Shown here piece after piece: positions 53,331 through 62,062 of a stretch of DNA of 64,000 nucleotides; position 1 is the stretch's first letter; the number at the start of each line of letters is the position of its first letter. The translations under genes and the position numbers were made by a program. Below the pieces are notes generated by a model. That model did no database searches and was not told where the DNA came from. It was given only the letters and a program-made list of their open reading frames with translations. The stretch covers positions 2,790,001 through 2,854,000 of the forward strand of contig CBDANW010000003.1 in the NCBI GenBank assembly GCA_965197825.1, in the 5' to 3' direction. Source of the stretch: CBDANW01 sp965197825 (GTDB taxonomy: Bacteria > Acidobacteriota > Vicinamibacteria > Marinacidobacterales > DATDRI01).

Positions 53331-53448
53331 ATTCTGAACGAAGCTCTAAAGAGGTCACGAACTCCCTGCCGCGGTCGCGACCGACTTGCGGTGACCTGCC
53401 TCTCCCCCCGATACTAATGCCGCTCCAGCCGAGCGCACTGAGCCAAGT

Positions 53449-53530
53449 TTAAGCGAGCGGAGCAAGCCCGGCCCGAATGGGCCGACGAAGGAGCGCCGAG
53501 CGAGGCGCCAAGCGCGCAGTGAGACACTAG
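53449..53530. repeat. GC-rich leader with two hairpins before the permease gene
   Basis: Just before the ATG at 53531 lie two perfect stems: GGCCC-GAAT-GGGCC at 53470-53483 and GCGCC-GAGCGA-GGCGC at 53493-53508. The surrounding sequence consists of GAGCG/AGCGAGC-type words. It has the look of a structured leader or a GC-rich repeat; no ribosome-binding site is visible directly before the ATG. A regulatory function is only inferred. Confidence 0.4.
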
Positions 53531-55297
53531 ATGCCTTTCCAAGCCTGGGTGAGTACTGCGATTGTCGTGGCCGCCGTGCTTCTGCTGGCGACGACCAGCG
53601 TCGCTCCTTATTTGGTTCTTCTCGGGGCGGTCGTGGTGTTGTTGGTGCTCGGTATCCTGACCCCCACCGCGGCGCTCGCCGGATTTGCCAACGAGGGTGT
53701 GATCACCGTGGCGGCCCTGTTCGTCGTCGCCGCCGCGCTGAACGAGACCGGCGTTCTCACTTCTTTGGTCCGGACGGCTTTGGGACGACCTAATTCAGCC
53801 CGCGGCGCCCAGGCTCGCTTGGTGTTTCCGGTGGCCTTCGGAAGCGCCTTTCTCAACAACACTCCGGTGGTGGCCATGCTCATGCCGGTCGTCACGGACT
53901 GGGCACGAAGAACCCGCATTCCCGCCTCCCAGCTACTCATCCCGCTGAGCTACGCCGCCATCTTGGGTGGGCTCTGCACGTTGATCGGGACGAGCACCAA
54001 CCTCATCGTTCACGGACTCTTGCTCGATTCGGGCTTGCCCGGCCTGGGCATGTTCGACCTCACCTCCGTCGGAGTCCCGTGCGCTGTCGTCGGGCTCGCC
54101 TTTCTTCTCGTCTTCGGTCCCCGTCTGTTGCCGACCAGAACCACTGGTCTCGAGCTTCAACAGGACCCGAAAGAGTTCACTTTGGAGATGGTCGTGGTCC
54201 CGGGAGGCCCGCTCGTGGGAAAGACCGTCGAGCAAGCGGGGCTCCGGCATTTGCCGGGGATCTACTTGATGGAGATCCATCGAAGGGGGCACGTCGTGCC
54301 GATGGTAGGTCCCACCGAGCCCCTCGACGCCGATGACCAACTCATCTTCGTGGGCGTCGTCGACTCGGTCATGGATCTCCAGAAGATGACGGGGCTCGCG
54401 CCGGCGCGCCAGCAGCTGTTCAAGCTCGACGCTCCCCGGTCCGAGCGTTGGTTCGTGGAGGCGGTCGTCTCACCGTCTTGCCCGCTCGTCGGGAAGACGA
54501 TTCGTGACGGACGTTTCCGAACTCACTACAACGCAGTGGTGATTGCGGTGGCGCGGAACGGCGCGCGCATCAGCAGTCGCATTGGCGATATCACGCTTCA
54601 CCCCGGCGACGTGCTCCTACTCGAGGCATCGCCTGCCTTCGTGGAGCAGCAGCGGAACAGCAGCGATTTCTACGTGGTCAGTCGGTTCGAGAACACCGCG
54701 CCGCCGAGACACGAACGACAAGGGACGTCTCTCGTCATCTTCGCGGGGATGGTCGTTGCCGCGGCAACGGGCCTTCTCAGCATGCTCCAGGCTGCCTTGC
54801 TGGCGGCCGTTGCCATGTTGGCCACGCGGTGCTGCTCGGACGAAACGGCCCGGCGGAGCATCGATTGGACGCTCCTCGTGGCCATTGCGGCCTCGTTCGG
54901 TCTCGGACACGCGCTCGACTCCACCGGCGCGGCGCGGACCTTCGCGGAGACGCTCATCCCCTATGCTGGAGACGAGCCGCGCATCGCCCTGGCGCTCGTG
55001 GTTCTCATCGCAGGGGCACTAGCCGCAGCGATCACGAGCAACGCCACCGCGGTGATCGTCTTTCCCATCGCGATGGCAACCGCGCAGCAGCTCCAGGCAG
55101 ACCCCCTGCCGTTCGTGATAGCGCTCATCGTAGGGAGCTCCGCCAGTTTTGCGAGTCCTCTCGGCTACCAAACCAACCTCATGGTGTACGGTGCCGGGAG
55201 GTACCGCTTCACGGATTTCCTGCGCATCGGAGTACCCATGACCTTATTGGTTTGGATCGTGGCGATCGTGATCACGCCGTGGGTGTGGCCATTTTAG
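53531..55297 (+). CDS. SLC13/DASS-type permease with TrkA-C (RCK_C) domains
   Basis: The 588-residue protein has a split membrane domain: N-terminal helices (AVLLLATTSVAPYLVLLGAV; LVFPVAFGSAFLNNTPVVAM; LCTLIGTSTNLIVHGLL) and C-terminal helices (LALVVLIAGALAAAITSNAT, VIVFPIAMATAQQL, SPLGYQTNLMVYGAG). Between them, about residues 205-385, are two TrkA-C domains (LEMVVVPGGPLVGKTVEQAG; VVSPSCPLVGKTIRDGRFRT). FLNNTPVVA and GTSTNLIVHG are characteristic of the SLC13-like ion transporter superfamily, which moves sulfate, dicarboxylates or citrate with sodium. The exact substrate is unknown. No frame defects. Confidence 0.9.
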   Translation: MPFQAWVSTAIVVAAVLLLATTSVAPYLVLLGAVVVLLVLGILTPTAALAGFANEGVITVAALFVVAAALNETGVLTSLVRTALGRPNSARGAQARLVFPVAFGSAFLNNTPVVAMLMPVVTDWARRTRIPASQLLIPLSYAAILGGLCTLIGTSTNLIVHGLLLDSGLPGLGMFDLTSVGVPCAVVGLAFLLVFGPRLLPTRTTGLELQQDPKEFTLEMVVVPGGPLVGKTVEQAGLRHLPGIYLMEIHRRGHVVPMVGPTEPLDADDQLIFVGVVDSVMDLQKMTGLAPARQQLFKLDAPRSERWFVEAVVSPSCPLVGKTIRDGRFRTHYNAVVIAVARNGARISSRIGDITLHPGDVLLLEASPAFVEQQRNSSDFYVVSRFENTAPPRHERQGTSLVIFAGMVVAAATGLLSMLQAALLAAVAMLATRCCSDETARRSIDWTLLVAIAASFGLGHALDSTGAARTFAETLIPYAGDEPRIALALVVLIAGALAAAITSNATAVIVFPIAMATAQQLQADPLPFVIALIVGSSASFASPLGYQTNLMVYGAGRYRFTDFLRIGVPMTLLVWIVAIVITPWVWPF

Positions 55298-55302
55298 ACA
55301 GG

Positions 55303-55508
55303 AGCTAGCCAGGCGGATCCCGCAGCGCTTGGCCGCCTGCTGGGCCGTCAAACTAGGTGGTTGCTCCGACGGGAGTTGGTCAGACAGCGGTTGCTCTGAG
55401 GGGAGTTCGTCAGGCGGATCCGTAAACACCTGTCGGCCGCCAAGTTACGTGGGTGCGGTAACTGGAGCTAGTCAGGCGGGTCCGCTATCGCTGTTGGCCG
55501 CCAATTCA
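55303..55508. repeat. degenerate tandem array with internal dyads
   Basis: Three to four diverged units follow each other, each starting GGAG(C/T)T-x-G(T/C)CAG and containing GGCGGATCC or GGCGGGTCC early and GGCCGCC or similar late: about 55303-55371, a short unit near 55371-55400, about 55401-55462 and 55463-55508. The GGCGG and CCGCC parts could pair within a unit. The array ends exactly at the IS-C copy 4 boundary. No protein is encoded. Confidence 0.55.
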
Positions 55509-56969
55509 GGGGATGTCCCGGCCGCTGTTGAATTTGGTCGGGTAGCGGCGGCACCTGTGAATACTCTTAGGCAGCAAACTCATCGCTGTCAAGAGATTTC
55601 TGTTTGCTTCTAAGCGCGTGAACGAGAGCGCCCATATGGCGATAGCCTTTGATACGCCGGAACTTTTTCTGCGCGGTGACGACGCCAAGAGCGGTCCATC
55701 GGCGAACCATGGAAGGACTCTACCAACGCTTGACGTTTCTCGATACTCTGCGAATGGTTCCGTTGAGATTCTCAATGGCGTTCGTCGTGGCAAGAGACTG
55801 GCGAAGTAAGGCGGGCAGCGCGAGCTTCACGACCGTGAGTGTCTCTTCCATCCCTTCACGAAGGCTTCCGGCAGCTTCGTCGTAGCCGTTTCGCTCGAGC
55901 CACGACACCAATGCCTGAAGTCGCTTGCGCGCCTTGTCGGCACTCTTGCACTTGTAGGCTTCCTTCATCGTCTGGAGCACGTAGGCGTGACGAGACTTGG
56001 GAAGGTACGAGCGAAGATTCCGGAGTTTATGGATCTGGCACCTTTGGATGACCGCGAGGTCCCCCAAAACGTCGACGAGTGCCTTGCGGATGCCTTTGCC
56101 TCCGTCCACTACGCAGAGAATCGACTCATCGACGCGCAAGCCTCGCTCGAGAAGGTCCTGCAACATCGCGGTGCACACCCGAGAGTTCTCCGTCGAGCCC
56201 AGCCATATACCCAGGGGCACCTTCGTTCCATCTATTGTGATACCGAGAGTTACGACGACGGTCTGTCCGGCCACCTCAAGGCCATCCAGCATCAGTGCCG
56301 CAAGCTCGAACTCCTCTAGCCGTCGAGACAGGTATTCCTCGAGCTTCTTAGTCGTCTGGCTCACGAGGTGACGGCTGGCGGCACTCTTACTCGTGCCACG
56401 AGACTTCAACTTGGCCGCGGGTTTGTCCAGACTCGATTCGTAATTTCGGGTCGATACCCCCACCAAGATCTGATTCAACACTCGCTCTGGAAGCGGGTCT
56501 TCTTCGCGGAAGGCTTCGAAGTGTGGAAGCGACGCCTCCTCGCCCGACTTCGAGCGAACTCGAGGTCGCGACACTTGGATGCGACGACCACCGAAGCTCA
56601 GCTCTCCGTTCGTGCTCCCACAGTGGTTATGAGTTCGCTCCTTCTCGTGCTTGCCCTTGAGCCCCGCGATCTCCTCGGCGTCCTCTCTGAGCAGTAGGTG
56701 CAGAGCTGTCAGTCCTTGCTCGTACACCCATTCCGTCAGATCCGCCTTCGTGGCCGCGATCCCAGCTATCATCGGTAGCAGTATCTGACCGACTTGGCCA
56801 ACTACCTTGCCCGTAGGCGAGTGCGTTTGCTTTCTTACTGGCTTCTTCGATTTCCTAGGCATTGGTGGCTCCTTGTCCCCCTCTGGAGACGGTTTATTGG
56901 CAGACCTAATTCTTAGGCCGGCCAAGGAGCCGCCGCTACCCCAAATTCAACATCCGGCGGGACATCCCC
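55509..56969 (-). mobile_element. IS-C copy 4
   Basis: The 1461-bp element lies in reverse orientation, one base longer than copies 1 and 3 because of an extra T in the left leader (TAAGAATTAGG versus TAAGAATAGG). The ends are recognisable (55509 GGGGATGTCCC; 56969 end of GGGACATCCCC). The flanking 8 bp differ: CCAATTCA on the left and CGATGGAG on the right, so no target duplication is present, unlike the other three copies. This suggests recombination or adjacent deletion after insertion. Confidence 0.92.
55720..56862 (-). CDS. IS256-type transposase of IS-C copy 4 (in-frame TAG at 55720)
   Basis: The same 380-residue frame as in copies 1 and 3, starting at MPRKSKKPVRKQ (56862) and ending at the same TAG after NVKRW at 55720-55722. 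An upstream start is open here because of the extra T in the leader, but it has no family support. The DDE residues are intact. The C-terminal tail continues in frame beyond the TAG. Confidence 0.85.
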   Translation of the reverse strand: MPRKSKKPVRKQTHSPTGKVVGQVGQILLPMIAGIAATKADLTEWVYEQGLTALHLLLREDAEEIAGLKGKHEKERTHNHCGSTNGELSFGGRRIQVSRPRVRSKSGEEASLPHFEAFREEDPLPERVLNQILVGVSTRNYESSLDKPAAKLKSRGTSKSAASRHLVSQTTKKLEEYLSRRLEEFELAALMLDGLEVAGQTVVVTLGITIDGTKVPLGIWLGSTENSRVCTAMLQDLLERGLRVDESILCVVDGGKGIRKALVDVLGDLAVIQRCQIHKLRNLRSYLPKSRHAYVLQTMKEAYKCKSADKARKRLQALVSWLERNGYDEAAGSLREGMEETLTVVKLALPALLRQSLATTNAIENLNGTIRRVSRNVKRW

Positions 56970-57506
56970 CGATGGAGGGGCCCATCCGACGCCCCGACAA
57001 CACAGTCGAGGTGATCGAGTTCTATGCACGTCTCACGAAGAGGCGGGCCGCGTTCAAGCTCCCTTACCATGCGTTTCGATCACCGGTGCAGCATCCGTAT
57101 CCGCTGCCACCGCTTCGGCCTGGACGGAACGGTTGCGCTCATCGTCAACGGTGAGCACCTCGAAGACTTCGTTTTTTCCGAGCGTTCCTATCCATGGGGA
57201 GGTGTCCAAACCATCATCCCGCAAGAGGTCGCGGAGCGGGGAGCGCTTACAATCGAGCTGGAAACCCGCGACTCCGAGCTCTCCTCGAGCCACATTCCGG
57301 AGGATTTCGGTGTAGGCGTCGACTGGATCGAGTTGGAGCCACTCTCCCGTGGAGTTGTACTGTGGCCATTACCACGACACCTGCTGATGGCCATGGCCTT
57401 TCCACTTCTTGTCTTCCTGTTCACACGTAACAGCGGGGTTTCTTATTGGGGCTCGCTGGGCGCTCTTTGCATCGTGGTGGTGACAATTAATTTGCTCAAC
57501 GCATCC

Positions 57507-57596
57507 TTCCCTCTTCAGACCCCCATGGTGCTATCCAGACTCTGGGTCGTATTCCCTCTTCAGACCCCCATGGTGCTATCCAGACTCTGGGTCGTA
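57507..57596 (+). repeat. 45-bp tandem duplication inside the glycosyltransferase-like gene
   Basis: The 45-bp unit 57507-57551 is repeated exactly at 57552-57596, followed by nine bases of a third copy. It duplicates the 15 residues FPLQTPMVLSRLWVV in frame, in a membrane-loop region. It is a perfect repeat, so the duplication is recent or, less likely, an assembly artefact. Confidence 0.9.
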
Positions 57597-58455
57597 TTCC
57601 CTCTTGGCTTGGCGCTTAAGCGTGGGTTGGCGGTCGCGTTTGGTCACCGTCTAAGACCACGGCTCAACCCGGGGGAGATAACTTTCCTGGGGTGGCTCTT
57701 CGTGGCGAGCAGTCTGGGACATTCGTTATTGATCTACTCGCCCAACCACGCTCCGCCCGATATTTGGAACCACTTGCCGCAAGTCGAGTGGCTCGACACA
57801 TTGGATTTGTCAACAGAAGCACTCTTCCGTTACTCCACGTCGAGCGACGTGTTCGACGACGGGCATGTCCGTCCGCGCTTCGGCGTTGCCTACGGTGCTC
57901 CTTATCCGCCTTTCTTATACTTTCTAACGTTTGCGGTTTCGAAAGTCCACGGTGACGCCGCTTCTTGCTAGAGTTCATTCCCGTCCTGGTCGGTTCGCTC
58001 ATGCTTGTGATGGTCTATTTGATCGCGAAGGTCGTGTGGGGGAACGTTTTGATCGCCCGTCTTGCGGCAATACTTTTGGCGCTCGAGATCTCGCTCTGGC
58101 ACCATGTCCACCGCGTCCATGGTCCAGGCATTCTGGGGGAGTTCTTCGTCCTCTGTTTCATGTTTTTCCTGGTTGCCTACCGCGATTCATTGCAAACCAG
58201 AAAGGGCGTGGTGTGGTTCGCCGGGCTATCGGCCGTAACTTTGATCTCATACCCCGCACCTGTCGTTCAGCTTTCAATCTTGGTGGCGTGGCTTACCCTG
58301 CTCGTTGGGGTGGCCAGCGAGGAGCGATCCGTATTTAAAGGTTTGCTCGGCGGTTTCAGTTTGGGAGCCGGAGTAGCCGTGGCGATCTACTACGCCCCTT
58401 ACGCCATCGATGCTTTTGCGAAAGCGGACATCATTCCCGATCGGGGTGATTACGA

Positions 58456-59891
58456 GAGTCAAGCCCATTCTTAGTTGAAACTCTCCACGGCTCACGTTTA
58501 AGCGACCTTCTTCTTCGATACGGTTGATGTCTTCGCCTCGATCTTCAGTTCCCGCTTGAGAGCTTCGCGAAGCCTGGGAAGATGGCGGTAGCCCACCACC
58601 TTCCTCAAGCACGGTTCGATGTCTACGAGCGCCGTTGCCAACCAGCGCTGGCGTTGGCTCGAGTTCTTCCAGTGGTCGACCTTCGCGCAGCGTTCCTCGA
58701 CGAGAGCATTGACGGACTCAAGGCAGTTCGTCGTCTTGAACGAACGGCCCAGCACCGCGTGCACGCCGAGTCGATGCAACGTCAGCGTCTCCTCGAGGCC
58801 TTCCTCCAGGCTGCCAGCTGCGGATTGGTTCCGCTCTTCTAACTCACCGTGGAGTTGCTCGAGCGCAGTGAGGGCCTCTTCGTACTCCGGCCTGTTGTAG
58901 GCCCACTGGAGCCGCTTGCGCCATGACGCCTGCTCGCCCTTGGACAGGTAGCTCACTACGTTTTCACGTTTGTGCCACTGGCAGCGTTGTATCAGAGCCC
59001 GCTTACGGAATGCCTTCTTGACTGCCGCTTGGAGACCCTTGCCGCCGTCGATGATCACCAGCAGACCCTGGGAGATATCGAGTCCCCGCTCGAGCAGTGA
59101 ACGCAGGAACGGCGTCAACACCTGCCCGTTCTCCGTGTCCGTCTCCACGAAGCCCAAGAAGCGTTTTTCCCCGCAAAGCGTGATGCCCAGAGCCACGACC
59201 ATCGTTGCCTCGGCGAATGTCTTCCCATCCAGAAACAGCGCCACCACATCCTCGCCGGTCAGATCCCGTTCCTGCATCTCCCGCAGCTTCGCAGCGCTCG
59301 CTTGCACGAACCCTCGGGACACCGTTGAGCGCGACAGCCCGATGGCGCCCGGAATCGCTTCCCCTGCCGCCTCGTAGTTGCGACAAGAGATTCCGTAGAG
59401 AACTCGTTTCAGCAGAAGATCATTCACCTCACCGCCGTGGCTCACCGCCTCGTAGCAGCGAAGCGGAATCTCTCCTCCCTCGATGCTCCGAACCCGTGGC
59501 ACACGGATCGGTACCCGCTGGCCGCCAAGCCCTACCGTGCCCGGGTTGCTTCCGGGACGGCGACCGCGCTCCAGCTCGTCCTTGCGAGACTATCGCTCTC
59601 CCGCCAACGCCTTCACTCCGTCGTCGAGCAACTCGTGAACGTGCATTAGACCAAGGGGGACCAACGAACGGATCATCTCTACCTTGGCGTCCAGCGCGAG
59701 TTCCCCGTAATCCTCGTGCCTCACCATCTCGACCTCACCCAAACGACGCGACTTCTTGCGTTTCTTGACCGAACGTAGCAGACTTCCCATCTCGGCTTCC
59801 TTTCTTCGCGGCTTGATTTTGTTTTGTCCAACGCCATCAAACCACGGAGTTTGGAGCCGTTTCAATTCCCAACTAAGATTGGCACACTTTC
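58456..59891 (-). mobile_element. IS-A copy 2 (uninterrupted)
   Basis: The 1436-bp element lies between 8-bp duplications GATTACGA (58448-58455 and 59892-59899). Its ends are 22-bp imperfect inverted repeats, best matched in the inner part (CTTAGTTG). Exact removal restores the host reading frame. It is the uninterrupted version of the element at 8806-13118 and shares with it the in-frame TAG in the transposase. Confidence 0.94.
58498..59790 (-). CDS. IS-A transposase (IS256/mutator type) with in-frame TAG
   Basis: The frame runs from MGSLLRSVKKRKKSRRLGEV at 59790 to TAG at 59590-59592 (after DGVKALAGER), then continues in the same frame for 363 codons to the stop at 58498. The second part holds the catalytic Asp in VALFLDGKTFAEATMV, Asp in LLVIIDGGKGLQ and Glu in TTNCLESVNALVEERC. 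Relatives normally have a Tyr or similar residue where the TAG lies (LAGERYSRKDELERG-like). Translation could yield an N-terminal DNA-binding peptide and, from an internal start such as 59502, a separate catalytic part, unless the stop is read through. Confidence 0.75.
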
Positions 59892-60358
59892 GATTACGAT
59901 CCGCGAGCAGCGTTCTTTTTTCTTCGTAATCAGATGCGCGACACAGTCCGTATCTTGTCGAACGGATATCCTCTTTACGTGGTGCTCTCCATAGTGGGTT
60001 TGTTCAGCCTAGGGCAGTGGAAAGCGATGGGGTTTGACCGGCGAATTCTGATCGCGGCGGTGTTGACGTACGTCATCATGCTCATTCTGAAGGACCCGAT
60101 CTTTCTCCCCAAAGTCTTCCTCCATGCCAAGGAGGATTTGTTCTGTTCCCCCGTCGCGTGTCTTTTGGCGGCGCTTCCCCTCGCAAGCTTGTGGGCCTCA
60201 CGGGCGCTTCGCGGCGTCGCGGTGGGAATGCTTCTTTTACTTTTTTTTTCGCCGTGCGGTGTCAAGCTTTGAACGTGAATACCTTGAGAGACCAGCCAAT
60301 AGGATCGGCTTCGCTCCAGCAAGACCGGACTGGTTCAGGCTCTTTAGCAGTGCTGGGT

Positions 60359-60522
60359 TAGTGTCTCGTCTCGGAAGTGATGTTAGCATCGAGAACGTCG
60401 AGGCGCTCGGATCGCAAGGCGTGGCGAGGGCGAAATACCGGGCGTATTCAACCGAGCCGCAACGCAGCGAGGCGGGATGCATCGGCGCTCGAATGCAACA
60501 TGACTTCCGGGACGGGACACTA
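60359..60522. mobile_element. MITE-2, 164 bp with 26-bp terminal inverted repeats
   Basis: The left end TAGTGTCTCGTCTCGGAAGT... (60359-60384) and the right end (60497-60522) are inverted repeats matching at 23 of 26 positions. No coding capacity. The core contains GCAACGCAGCGAGGCGGGAT followed by GCATCGGCG (60459-60487), shared with MITE-1. It lies in the 285-bp gap between the glycosyltransferase-like relic and citrate synthase, which holds no gene. Confidence 0.75.
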
Positions 60523-60558
60523 GGTACTTGTCCGCCGCGTTCTGCCGGCCGATGTCCT

Positions 60559-61848
60559 CTATCCCCTCTTGTCTATCGGAACGAAATCTCTTTCTCCGGA
60601 GCCCTGGTAAACCTGGCGGGGGCGGGCGATTTTCTGCTCCGAGTCCGTCAGCATCTCTTCCCATTGCGCCAGCCAGCCGGAGGTGCGCCCAATGGCGAAG
60701 AGCACCGGAAACATGTCCACCGGGAAGCCCATCGCCTGATAGATGATGCCGGAGTAGAAGTCCACGTTAGGGTAGAGCTTTCTCTTGACGAAGTATTCGT
60801 CCTGGAGAGCGATCCGCTCGAGCTCGATGGCGATGTCGATCTGGGGATTGCGGCCGGTCACCTCGAAGACCTTGTAAGCGATGTCCTTGATGATCGTGGC
60901 GCGGGGGTCATAGCTCTTGTAGACGCGGTGGCCGAAGCCCATCAACCGTACGTCACCGCCCTTCACGCGTTTGACGTAGGCGGGGATGGCATCTTTCGTC
61001 TGAATCTCCGCCAACATTCTTAGGACGGCTGCGTTGGCGCCACCGTGCAGCGGGCCGTAGAGAGCGGCGGCGGCGGCGGTGGTGGCGGAGTAGACATCCA
61101 CCTGCGAGCTGCCTACGCTTCGCATCGCGCTGGTGCTGCAGTTTTGCTCGTGGTCGGCATGAAGAATGAACAGAACGTCCAGGGCCTTCTCCAACACGGG
61201 GTTCGGCTTGTACTTCGGCTCGGTCATCCGGAACATCATGTTCAGCAGATTCCCGGTGTAGGAGAGCTCGTTGTCCGGCGTCGTGTAGGGCATGCCCACG
61301 CTATGACGATAGGCGTACGCGGCGAGGGTCGGCATCTTGGCGATGAGCCGATGGATCTGCTTGCGCCGATTCTCTCCGTCGTGAACCTTCCGGGCGTTGG
61401 GATAGAAAGTGGACAGCGCCGCCACCGTGCTCACCAGCATACCCATAGGGTGAGCGTCGTAATGGAAGCCATCTACTACCTTTTTCATGTTCTCGTGGAC
61501 GATCGTGTGGTGGGTGATATGGAAAGACCACTCCTTGTATTGTTCCGAAGTGGGGAGCTCGCCGTTGAGGATGAGGTAGGCGACTTCCAGATAGTTCGAT
61601 TTCTCGGCGAGTTGCTCGATCGGATAGCCGCGGTAGCGCAAGATCCCCTTCTCACCGTCGATATAGGTGATGCGACTCTTGCATGAGGCCGTGTTCAGGA
61701 ACGCTGGGTCGTAGCTCATCATCCCGAAATCGTCGGCGGCGACCTTGATCTGACGGAGCTCGGAGGCACGTATGGTGTCGTTCTCGACAGGAATCTCGTA
61801 AGTCTTGCCGGTCCGGTTATCGGTAATCGAGAGTGTGTCCTTTGCCAT
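60559..61848 (-). CDS. gltA: citrate synthase
   Basis: About 429 residues from ATG 61848, a type II-like citrate synthase with a beta-rich N-terminal extension (KDTLSITDNRTGKTYEIPVE). The active-site His residues are in HADHEQNCSTSAMRSVGSSQ and in MGFGHRVYKSYDPRATII; the core includes LHGGANAAVLRMLAEI and NVDFYSGIIYQAMGFPVDMF, with the catalytic Asp in the latter. It condenses oxaloacetate and acetyl-CoA in the citric acid cycle; the pyc gene in this window supplies oxaloacetate. Intact. Confidence 0.96.
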   Translation of the reverse strand: MAKDTLSITDNRTGKTYEIPVENDTIRASELRQIKVAADDFGMMSYDPAFLNTASCKSRITYIDGEKGILRYRGYPIEQLAEKSNYLEVAYLILNGELPTSEQYKEWSFHITHHTIVHENMKKVVDGFHYDAHPMGMLVSTVAALSTFYPNARKVHDGENRRKQIHRLIAKMPTLAAYAYRHSVGMPYTTPDNELSYTGNLLNMMFRMTEPKYKPNPVLEKALDVLFILHADHEQNCSTSAMRSVGSSQVDVYSATTAAAAALYGPLHGGANAAVLRMLAEIQTKDAIPAYVKRVKGGDVRLMGFGHRVYKSYDPRATIIKDIAYKVFEVTGRNPQIDIAIELERIALQDEYFVKRKLYPNVDFYSGIIYQAMGFPVDMFPVLFAIGRTSGWLAQWEEMLTDSEQKIARPRQVYQGSGERDFVPIDKRG

Positions 61849-62062
61849 CAACCAGTCTCCTTCACGATGTTCTCCAGCCCGCCGGGTATTCTATCCTGTT
61901 CTACGCGCTGATTGTCGCTGATTATCGTCTTTGGATTTTACTCACTCAGCGTCCTCGCCGCCCAACGCGCGTTGCACGGCTGCCAAACTCCGCTCAAGAT
62001 ACGGCGACTATTTTACTTGAAAACCGGCTCCTTTTTCGTTAACACAGGTTGAGGAAAGAACC

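Larger units (their letters stand above)
56978..60272 (+). pseudogene. membrane glycosyltransferase-like gene, frameshifted and split by IS-A
   Basis: The N-terminal part encodes a beta-rich region (RLTKRRAAFKLPYHAF, then after a frameshift GLDGTVALIVNGEHLEDFVF and SERSYPWGGVQTIIPQEVAE) and then many membrane helices (LLMAMAFPLLVFLFTRNSG; SLGALCIVVVTINLLNASF; VLVGSLMLVMVYLIAKVVW; LSIVGLFSLGQWKAMGFD). A second frameshift lies near 57960. Removal of IS-A copy 2 and one GATTACGA copy joins GDY to DPRAAFFFLRNQMRDTVRIL without loss of frame. The overall layout resembles polytopic GT39/PMT-like enzymes. The 5' end is cut by IS-C copy 4. Non-functional. Confidence 0.75.

Noticed and set aside
55303..55508. 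CRISPR array or integron attC sites
   Set aside because: Units are too degenerate and uneven for CRISPR, no cas genes are near, and the attC core consensus with a neighbouring integrase is absent.
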